DNA of 16,238 bases, from contig VBCL01000096.1 in assembly GCA_005888865.1 (NCBI GenBank), positions 6,361 through 22,598 of the forward strand, read 5' to 3'. Position numbers and translations under genes: made by a program. The DNA is from Betaproteobacteria bacterium (lineage in GTDB: Bacteria > Pseudomonadota > Gammaproteobacteria > Burkholderiales > Casimicrobiaceae). The notes below the pieces were generated by a model. It searched no databases and had not been told where the DNA came from. It worked only from the letters and a program-made list of their open reading frames with translations. This document shows, piece by piece, positions 1 to 5,362 of this stretch (the first letter of the stretch is position 1; each line of letters starts with the position of its first letter).

Positions 1-491
1 CGCTTTCCGAAGCGGGGCTGGCTCCCGAGCTCCTGAAGCTCGAGATCACCGAAAGCCACATCATGGAGGATGGCTGCGAAGTCATGGACACGCTCGAAGC
101 CATCCGTCAGCTCGGCGTGGGTCTGGCGATGGACGACTTCGGAACCGGCTATTCGTCGCTGGGCAATCTCGCCAAGCTGCCCGTCGAGGTGCTCAAGATC
201 GACCGCTCGTTCGTCGCCCGAATGCTGGACGACTCCGACGCAATGGCGCTGGTGTCGACCATTCTCACGCTGGCGCGAACGTTGCGGCTGAAGGTCGTCG
301 CCGAGGGCGTGGAAACCGAACCGCAGGAAAAAGCCTTGCGCCTCCTGCGCTGCGACGAGATGCAGGGGTACTTCTTCAGCCGCCCGTTGCCTGCGGCCGA
401 GTTCGCGGCACTGCTCGCAAAACACCGGCGTGCCATCGACGTCGAGGCCGGAGCTTCGCGCGCCGTGTTGGAGACAGCCAACGTCGGCTAA
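1..491 (+). CDS. EAL-domain cyclic-di-GMP phosphodiesterase, C-terminal part (5' end outside window)
   Basis: The open frame runs in from the left edge (codons in phase with position 3) to TAA at 489-491, so this is the last ~163 residues of a larger protein. EAL domains hydrolyse the second messenger c-di-GMP to pGpG. Visible family motifs, in order, are LEITES (metal-binding Glu), DDFGTGYSSL (the Asp pair that binds metal), LKIDRSFV (catalytic Lys), VVAEGVET (metal-binding Glu) and QGYFFSRPL (C-terminal signature). All the active-site positions that fall inside the window are therefore kept, and an active phosphodiesterase is expected. The EALxR motif itself and any GGDEF, PAS or membrane part lie upstream and cannot be judged. 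An ATG at 63 is internal to the domain and is not the true start. The last ~30 residues, rich in Ala, Arg and Glu, form a non-conserved tail. Confidence 0.93.
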   Translation, partial: LSEAGLAPELLKLEITESHIMEDGCEVMDTLEAIRQLGVGLAMDDFGTGYSSLGNLAKLPVEVLKIDRSFVARMLDDSDAMALVSTILTLARTLRLKVVAEGVETEPQEKALRLLRCDEMQGYFFSRPLPAAEFAALLAKHRRAIDVEAGASRAVLETANVG

Positions 492-593
492 GGAATCTGG
501 CACGAGTCCAGGCGGTCGGCGCTCGCGCGATCTGCCGGTTATCTGTAGCATCGTCGTATCCCGTCTCGCTTCGCGCGTCGCGCGCATTTCGCC

Positions 594-1166
594 GTGTCTC
601 CGACAAACGCCTGCCTCGCCCTCGCGTCCGCGTTGCTTCTGTCGCTCCAACCGGCGTCGGCGCAGCCGGCGAGCGGCGATCAGGACATCCAGGTCGACGT
701 GCAGAAGAACGGGGCCGAGCTCACGGTCCGCGTCGACTGCCCAGTGAAGGCGCCCGCCGCGCTCGTGTGGGAAGTCCTCACCGACTATGACCACATGGCG
801 GGGTTCCTCACCAATCTCGAAGTGAGCAACGTGGTCACTCGCGACGGTGACAGGCTGCAGGTCTTCCAGAAAGGTCGCGCGTCGCACGGGCTGCTGAGCT
901 TCGCCTTCGAGAACCTGCGCGAGATCCTTCTCGTGCCATTTACCGAAATCCGCTCGCACCTGATCAAAGTCAGAGGCAACATGCAGACTTCCGAATTCAC
1001 GACCCGGGTCGTCGACGACGGAACCCAGGTGCACATTCTCAACAACGGACGCTTCGTGCCCAACGTCTGGGTCCCGCCGGTCATCGGACCCTCGGCAATC
1101 GAAGCGGAAACGCGCAAGCAATTCGACGAGATCCGGGCAGAGATCCTGCGCAGAAACGCGCGCTGA
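594..1166 (+). CDS. Exported SRPBCC/START-like (polyketide cyclase-type) protein
   Basis: This encodes a 190-residue protein with a hydrophobic leader (LALASALLLSL, then PASAQ as a likely signal-peptidase site) and an SRPBCC-type ligand-binding fold. The usual features are the early VDCPVKAPAALVWEVLTDYD segment, where W..LTDYD is a hallmark of polyketide cyclase/coenzyme Q-binding START families, then FLTNLEVSNV, a central beta-rich stretch, and a long C-terminal helix (IEAETRKQFDEIRAEILRR). Such domains bind hydrophobic ligands in a deep cavity; the ligand here is unknown. Start choice: GTG at 594 is the only usual start codon after the in-frame stop at 546-548, but no Shine-Dalgarno sequence is visible. 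The leader from this start has no Lys/Arg n-region, whereas the in-frame codons just upstream are Arg-rich, so the true start could be slightly upstream at an unusual codon. It stands alone between the EAL gene and the mini-porin. Confidence 0.8.
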   Translation: MSPTNACLALASALLLSLQPASAQPASGDQDIQVDVQKNGAELTVRVDCPVKAPAALVWEVLTDYDHMAGFLTNLEVSNVVTRDGDRLQVFQKGRASHGLLSFAFENLREILLVPFTEIRSHLIKVRGNMQTSEFTTRVVDDGTQVHILNNGRFVPNVWVPPVIGPSAIEAETRKQFDEIRAEILRRNAR

Positions 1167-1324
1167 TCCGGGCGCCGGCGCTCACTGCCGGTTCGCTCCT
1201 GTTGCCGTCCGCCGCGACGCCGTCGGCAACGCAGTCGCTCCATCCACGGTTGTCGATCGCGCGACGCGATGCGCGCGTTGATTCGCCGCGCTCGGTCAGC
1301 AAAGCGTCAGCTTCGGTTCAGGTC

Positions 1325-1338
1325 CGCGACAGGTCGCG
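1325..1338. repeat. Short inverted repeat upstream of mini-porin gene
   Basis: CGCGAC-AG-GTCGCG is a perfect 6+6 bp inverted repeat with a 2-bp spacer, 74 bp upstream of the mini-porin start. It sits in the otherwise feature-poor 245-bp gap 1167-1411, where I could not recognise a convincing -35/-10 promoter. It could be an operator for a dimeric regulator or chance in GC-rich DNA. Confidence 0.25.
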
Positions 1339-1399
1339 AAGGTACCATCGGTTCGCGGGCGTGCGTGCCGGCTCCGGCGAAAATCAGAAACGGACGACT

Positions 1400-1405
1400 A
1401 GGAGG
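1400..1405 (+). promoter_or_regulatory. Ribosome binding site of mini-porin gene
   Basis: A perfect AGGAGG lies 6 nt before ATG 1412. It decides the start: the open frame extends upstream to 1202, but only the ATG at 1412 has this site and begins with a classical signal peptide. Confidence 0.85.
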
Positions 1406-1411
1406 ACTCCC

Positions 1412-1795
1412 ATGAATGCAAGAAAACTGGCGACGATCGCGGCCCTGCCGCTGTTGGCAATCGCCGCGACCGTCCGCGCGGACATCACGAGCGACCTTCA
1501 GACGCCGGACGATCAAACGACCTTCGACAATTCTGCGAACTTGTATTCGCTGGCCTGGAGACACGCGATCGACAAGTACACCACGCTCTATATCGACTAC
1601 GCGATGACCGACAATCACGCCGACGCGCACTACGATCTCGGCGCAGGCGGTCATGGCGTAACGACCGACTGTCACGATTCGACCCCGATGGCCGCATTCG
1701 ATCCGACCACCGGCGGTGTGACCAACACCGGTCCGCATTGCTTCTCCGGCGGCAGGCTGCAAGGTGTCTCCGCCGGGGTGGCTTTCAAGTTCTAG
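1412..1795 (+). CDS. Miniature porin-like protein (signal peptide plus C-terminal beta strands), probably internally deleted
   Basis: This encodes a 127-residue protein. Residues 1-23 form a clear signal peptide (MNARKLATIAALPLLAIAA, then VRA before D). The rest reads like the end of a Gram-negative general porin: LYSLAWRHAIDKYTTLYIDYAM looks like two amphipathic transmembrane strands with a short turn. A Gly/His-rich loop with two Cys follows, and the protein closes with LQGVSAGVAFKF, ending in the C-terminal Phe that the BAM machinery recognises. Full-length porins of this type have about 330-400 residues and 16 strands, so about two thirds of the barrel is missing while the start, stop and RBS are intact. 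This suggests an internal deletion derivative, or a collapsed assembly, rather than a random fragment. Whether it makes a pore alone is doubtful; it could be a remnant. The TAG at 1793-1795 is followed after 2 nt by the PAP2 start, so the two are probably co-transcribed. Confidence 0.7.
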   Translation: MNARKLATIAALPLLAIAATVRADITSDLQTPDDQTTFDNSANLYSLAWRHAIDKYTTLYIDYAMTDNHADAHYDLGAGGHGVTTDCHDSTPMAAFDPTTGGVTNTGPHCFSGGRLQGVSAGVAFKF

Positions 1796-1797
1796 CA

Positions 1798-2451
1798 ATG
1801 TCTCTAACGATCCGGGCGGCTCGCCTTCCTCCTGCGCAGTCGCTCGGACGTCTTTTCGCGCTCTCGCTCTTCGGTCTCCTGTTCTGCGTGCGGGTGTTGT
1901 ACGCGGGCGGGTTCGACCACCTCGTCGAGTACGACAACGGCGGCATCTGGAAGCGGAGCAACCAGCAGGTGCTGTACTACGGCTTGATCGGCGGCGAGAT
2001 CGCCGGGGCGCTCTGGTTCGGCGGCGAGGACCGGCTGGGCAAGACATTCTGGCAGGCCATCGACTCGTCCGCCCTCGGTGGAGTCGCCAATGAAGCGCTG
2101 AAGCACGTTTTCACACGCTCGCGTCCAGCGCAATCTCCAGACCCGCATCTCTGGTTCCAGGGCGCAGGGCACTACAGCTTCCCTAGCGGCGAGGTGACCG
2201 CCGTCACTGCAATCGTCACCCCGTTCGTGCTCGAGTACGGACGCGAGCATCCTGCGGTCTACGCGCTGGAACTGCTTCCCGCGTATGACGCAATCGCCCG
2301 CGTCAAGGTGCACGCACACTGGCAGACCGACGTGCTGGCGAGCTTCGCACTCGGCAGTGCGACCGGTTACCTCGCCCACTCGCGGGACAGCCCGGTGATC
2401 CTCGGCGTCTTGCCGCACGGCTTCATGGTCGGCGTGCGCAAGCAATTCTAG
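1798..2451 (+). CDS. PAP2-family phosphatase with PSGE in place of PSGH
   Basis: This encodes a 217-residue PAP2/acid phosphatase-haloperoxidase family protein. Members remove phosphate from lipid or other phosphomonoesters at the membrane or in the periplasm. A hydrophobic N-terminal segment (about residues 19-36) could be a signal peptide or membrane anchor, and further moderately hydrophobic stretches follow. The three family motifs are recognisable. Motif 1 is K102-HVFTRS-R109-P110. Motif 2 is SFPSG-E132, where the usual His is Glu. Motif 3 is A167-R168-VKVHA-H174-WQT-D178, with the nucleophilic His and its partner Asp kept and the usual Ser-Arg read as Ala-Arg. The His of motif 2 normally helps protonate the leaving group, so activity or specificity may be altered. 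The start ATG 1798 lies 2 nt after the mini-porin stop, which suggests translational coupling. The natural substrate cannot be told from sequence. Confidence 0.85.
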   Translation: MSLTIRAARLPPAQSLGRLFALSLFGLLFCVRVLYAGGFDHLVEYDNGGIWKRSNQQVLYYGLIGGEIAGALWFGGEDRLGKTFWQAIDSSALGGVANEALKHVFTRSRPAQSPDPHLWFQGAGHYSFPSGEVTAVTAIVTPFVLEYGREHPAVYALELLPAYDAIARVKVHAHWQTDVLASFALGSATGYLAHSRDSPVILGVLPHGFMVGVRKQF

Positions 2452-2476
2452 CGGCATTGAGCAACGCCGAAAGGCA

Positions 2477-2509
2477 CGATCACCCGAGAGGGTTGCCCTC
2501 GGGTGATCG
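2477..2509. terminator. Strong hairpin in convergent gap, probable terminator
   Basis: A 12-bp perfect inverted repeat (2477-2488 CGATCACCCGAG with 2498-2509) has a 9-nt loop, 26 nt after the PAP2 stop. There is no T-tract, so intrinsic termination is only inferred. It could also act as a transcript-end stabiliser for the porin-PAP2 operon. Confidence 0.55.
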
Positions 2510-2526
2510 GTCTGATTCGCTATCGA

Positions 2527-2554
2527 TCGCGCCGGCCCAGTCGAGCCGGCGCGA
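2527..2554. terminator. Second strong hairpin in convergent gap, probable terminator of the lipoprotein gene
   Basis: A 10-bp perfect inverted repeat (TCGCGCCGGC at 2527-2536 with 2545-2554) has an 8-nt loop, 10 nt past the stop codon of the minus-strand lipoprotein gene. It lacks a T-tract on either strand. With the hairpin at 2477-2509 it insulates the two convergent transcripts. Confidence 0.5.
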
Positions 2555-2564
2555 ATGTAACGAA

Positions 2565-3827
2565 CTACTCCTGGAACACGAGAACACCACCGGTGGGTAC
2601 GTTATCGCAGGTCGAGCAACCCCCCGGTGCGGTGCTGGACGAGAACGGCATATACACGCGATGCGTCACCGGGTCGACTCCGACGGAATGCGCGTTGTTG
2701 CCCGAGAACGCAGTCTGTGCGAGCGTCCGCGAGGAGGCGTCGATGATCCCGAGCACCGGCGTGCATGGAGAGGCCGCCGAGCATGATGGCCCGGAAGAAA
2801 GCCCGCTCTTGGTCCAGCGGCTTGCCGCAAGGTAGTAGCGGTTCGTCGGCCCGTCGAAGGCAATCTGATCACCGCCGCCAATGGGGACCGTCGCCCGAAC
2901 CGTTCCATTGGTGCGATCGAGAATCTGTACCGTGAGCGGCTCGCCGGCGACACCTTGCCTGCACGAGACCGCGACATCCGTCCCGGGTCCCAGGTCGAGC
3001 CCGGTCGGATCGCAATTGCCCAGCGGGAAGATCTTGAAACCGTTCGCGGGCGTCGGAACCGGAAGCGTCAGGATCACGGGAGCGGCCGGCGTCCCAGTCT
3101 GCACGAAGGAGACCGGGATCACATCCACTTCACCCCGTGGGTTGGCGGTCGAGCCGTCGTTGTTGACCAGGAAGGTCTTGGTGCCCGTGTCGTAAACGCA
3201 CGCTTCTAGGCCGGCCGACGCGGGGCCGGTCGCGCCGGTTCCCGGATCGGTGAACAGGAGCGTGGCGATGATCTTTTGCGTGTTGACGTCGATGAACGTC
3301 GCGAATGGCGGGCTCTCTCCCGGGCTATTGATCATGAAGATCTTGTGGTCCGGATCGTAGCAACCTTCGTCGGCGCGCAGCCCCGACGTGCCACCGATTG
3401 CGACCGTATTGACCACCGTGTCGCTGGACGTATCGATGATCTTCACCGAGTTCACATCGCCGACGTAGATAAACGTCGTGCCCGTGATGAGATTGAGGCC
3501 ATCCGGGCCCGACATGTCGTTGTTCGCACCCACGCACGTGGGGCCCGTATTGCAGCCCGCGAACCCGCCGGTGATCTGTTTCAGGAACGTGTTCGTCTTG
3601 ACATCGATCACGTCGACCGACTTGTTGTTCCTATCGGTGAAGTACATGCGTCCCTTGGCACCATCGACGGCGCTGATGTCGAACGAGAAATTCGTTCCGG
3701 GGCCGACGTTGGGTACAGCGATCACCTTTACGAAACCCGGGGTCGAACTCGAGCCTCCTCCACCACCGCAGGCACATAGGATCACACTCGCGACCAGTGC
3801 CAGACCGAATGCCGTGTACCGGATCAT
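2565..3827 (-). CDS. Cysteine-rich beta-propeller lipoprotein (YVTN/NHL-like), function unknown
   Basis: This encodes a 420-residue protein. The N-terminus MIRYTAFGLALVASVIL followed by C-A-C is a lipoprotein signal peptide with probable lipobox LCAC, and a GGGGGSSS flexible linker follows, as is common in proteobacterial lipoproteins. The mature part is made of repeated blade-like units in which a hydrophobic strand is followed by an Asp- or Gly-rich turn (for example SVDVIDVKTNTFLKQI, YVGDVNSVKIIDTSSD, ATFIDVNTQKIIATL, VQILDRTNGTVRATV, HSVGVDPVTHRVYMP). This is the pattern of six- or seven-bladed YVTN/NHL beta-propellers, which often bind proteins or act as scaffolds. About a dozen Cys occur in the mature chain, several in close pairs (AGCNTGPTC, SCSAASPC, CSTC near the end), consistent with periplasmic disulfides. 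ATG 3827 was chosen over the upstream start at 3881 because of its RBS and signal peptide. The gene is divergent from the response regulator and shares its upstream region. Confidence 0.8.
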   Translation of the reverse strand: MIRYTAFGLALVASVILCACGGGGGSSSTPGFVKVIAVPNVGPGTNFSFDISAVDGAKGRMYFTDRNNKSVDVIDVKTNTFLKQITGGFAGCNTGPTCVGANNDMSGPDGLNLITGTTFIYVGDVNSVKIIDTSSDTVVNTVAIGGTSGLRADEGCYDPDHKIFMINSPGESPPFATFIDVNTQKIIATLLFTDPGTGATGPASAGLEACVYDTGTKTFLVNNDGSTANPRGEVDVIPVSFVQTGTPAAPVILTLPVPTPANGFKIFPLGNCDPTGLDLGPGTDVAVSCRQGVAGEPLTVQILDRTNGTVRATVPIGGGDQIAFDGPTNRYYLAASRWTKSGLSSGPSCSAASPCTPVLGIIDASSRTLAQTAFSGNNAHSVGVDPVTHRVYMPFSSSTAPGGCSTCDNVPTGGVLVFQE

Positions 3828-3833
3828 TGGTAT

Positions 3834-3839
3834 CTCCTC
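3834..3839 (-). promoter_or_regulatory. Ribosome binding site of the lipoprotein gene
   Basis: On the minus strand GAGGAG lies 6 nt before ATG 3827. It supports this start, which begins the lipoprotein signal peptide, over the in-frame ATG 54 nt upstream. Confidence 0.8.
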
Positions 3840-3937
3840 ATTGTTATCGCCTCTTGCGCTTATTGGCCGAACTGGGAACACTCAAGGGTGCGCCCGATCG
3901 CGGCAACCTGCTCCGGGCAAAACGATCGTACGCGCGC

Positions 3938-3981
3938 CTGCTGTCGTCTTGCTGACCAATTGCTGACGATTTGCTGACAAA
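3938..3981 (+). promoter_or_regulatory. Tandem 11-bp direct repeats, probable response-regulator binding site
   Basis: Perfect copies of TTGCTGAC begin at 3949, 3960 and 3971, exactly 11 bp apart, with AT-richer 3-bp spacers (CAA, GAT, AAA). A degenerate copy CTGCTGTC (6 of 8) begins at 3938 in the same register. An 11-bp period puts every copy on the same face of the helix and is the known layout of OmpR/PhoB-family operators, where tandem monomers bind head to tail. The array ends 60 bp before the response-regulator start and lies 110 bp upstream of the divergent lipoprotein start. Autoregulation, and perhaps control of the lipoprotein, is therefore likely. This is inference from spacing and position. 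Confidence 0.7.
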
Positions 3982-4041
3982 CGGGCGTCCGCCCTGAAGT
4001 CGGAGTAGGACCGCAGGGGATGGATCGGACACGAGAGGGGT

Positions 4042-4719
4042 ATGCGCGTCCTGGTTGTCGAAGACGATTCGCTGCTGGCCCAGGGGCTCGTCCGGGTTCT
4101 TACCCGTGCCGGGCACGCGGTCGACCGGGTCGAGACGGGTCTGCAGGCCGACAAGGCGCTGCGTGCCGCCGCGTACGATCTGGTCGTGCTCGACATAGGG
4201 CTGCCGGACATCGACGGCTTCGAGGTGCTGCGGCGGCTGCGCTTGCGCCATTCGACGGCCAATGTCCTGGTGTTGACCGCGCGCGATGCGGTCGAGGACC
4301 GGGTCCACGGTCTCGATCTCGGCGCCGACGACTATCTCACCAAGCCCTTTTCGGTCACCGAGTTCGAGGCCCGCGTCCGGGCGCTGTTGCGAAGGGTTTC
4401 GCTGCCCGCCGGCGCGGTCTCCGTCGGGGGTCTCACCGTCCACGTCGAAGCCAAGAGTGTGCGCTGCAACGGCGCCCCGATCGATCTCACGGTCCGCGAA
4501 TGGGCCCTGCTCGAGTTGTTCATGTCGAGGCCGGGTCGGGTGCTTTCCAAGGAGCTGATCGCGCAGCAGCTCGCCGACTACGACGCGCAGCTCAGCCCGA
4601 ACGCGATCGAGGTTTACGTTTCGCGGCTGCGCTCGAAGATCGAAGCGGCCGGCGTGCGCATACGGTGCGCGGCGTTGGCCAGAAAGCGCTGCTGCATGTC
4701 GTTCGACTCGCGCAGCTGA
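4042..4719 (+). CDS. OmpR-family response regulator, C-terminus replaced by foreign sequence
   Basis: This is a two-component transcription regulator of the QseB/TctD/PmrA type. The receiver domain (about residues 1-115) has the acidic pair D8-D9, phospho-acceptor D51 in VVLDIGLPD, T79 in VLTARD and K101 in the DDYLTKPF motif. The winged-helix DNA-binding domain (about 130-207) shows LTVREWALLELFMSRPGRVLSK and SPNAIEVYVSRLRSKIEAAGVRIR. In this family the latter should run on into a T-V-R-G-x-G-Y hairpin. Instead, after about residue 207, the frame enters the left arm of a large inverted repeat and ends with 18 unrelated residues. The final wing, which contacts DNA, is thus lost in the sequence as given. 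A GAGAGGGG stretch immediately before ATG 4042 is the probable RBS. The regulator is partner to the histidine kinase downstream, and the 11-bp repeats upstream suggest autoregulation. Confidence 0.88.
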   Translation: MRVLVVEDDSLLAQGLVRVLTRAGHAVDRVETGLQADKALRAAAYDLVVLDIGLPDIDGFEVLRRLRLRHSTANVLVLTARDAVEDRVHGLDLGADDYLTKPFSVTEFEARVRALLRRVSLPAGAVSVGGLTVHVEAKSVRCNGAPIDLTVREWALLELFMSRPGRVLSKELIAQQLADYDAQLSPNAIEVYVSRLRSKIEAAGVRIRCAALARKRCCMSFDSRS

Positions 4720-5362
4720 GCGAGGAGCCTGTTCAACGCCTCGATCGCCGGGGCGATTTCGTCGGGGGTCCTGTGCTCGTCCAGCGGGTGCAGATCTTGC
4801 GGCGAGCGGCCGAGGAGCTGCGTTCGCACCGACGCGAGCGGCGCGAGTCCGCGCGCGACGCCCGTCCAGGCGACGACGAAGGTCGCCGTCGCGATGAGCA
4901 ATGCCGGGACCAGCCCCGCCGCGAGGATTTCCCAGATCAGGCGATTGCGCTTGTGCAGGGTTTCCGCGACCTGCACATACAAGCCGTTATCGGATCGCAC
5001 CGCGGCGACGCGTACCGGCTGGCCGCGATAGAGGCTGTCGAAAAACGAACGCTCGCCCGGCTGGAGATTCGGCGGCAGGTTGAGATCATCATCGCCCGCG
5101 ATGACCGCACCGCCCGGCGCGCGAATCTGGAAGACAAGCGTGTCCTCGTGATCGTAGAGCAGCGCTTCCTGTGCCTGCTTGAGCAGCGCCAGGCGCGGTC
5201 CATCGCTATCCATCCTCACGTTGGCCGCCATGTCGAGGGCCGGGTCCAGCAGCGAGCGGTCGTACGCGGACGTGGCCACGTGCAACGCCACGAAGTACGT
5301 AAGCGCCGAAGCGCTCAGGACCAGGAGGAGCAGCGAAGGAATCAGGAACAGGAGCAGCCGCC
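4665..5362 (-). repeat. Left arm of zero-spacer inverted repeat: reversed copy of the kinase gene's 5' half
   Basis: This stretch is the reverse complement of 5363-6060: position x pairs with 10725-x. By comparing the translations of both arms in several frames I find one difference (4959 G versus the complement of 5766). On the minus strand it encodes the same kinase segment as the right arm, from RRRLLLFLIP to the FLANAAH of the H-box, then runs into reversed regulator sequence, so it makes no complete kinase. On the plus strand it holds nothing gene-like except the 3' end of the regulator frame up to 4719. It occupies the place where the regulator's last codons and the kinase start should be. 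Confidence 0.95.

Noticed and set aside
1202..1411. Upstream extension of the mini-porin frame
   Set aside because: The extension codes for an Arg/Ser-rich stretch with no RBS, whereas ATG 1412 has AGGAGG and a signal peptide.
1804..2457. Minus-strand open frame opposite the PAP2 gene
   Set aside because: The plus strand carries all three PAP2 motifs in order; the minus product has no recognisable features.
3828..3881. Upstream start for the lipoprotein (18 extra residues)
   Set aside because: It would put charged residues in front of the lipoprotein signal and bypass the GAGGAG site placed correctly for ATG 3827.
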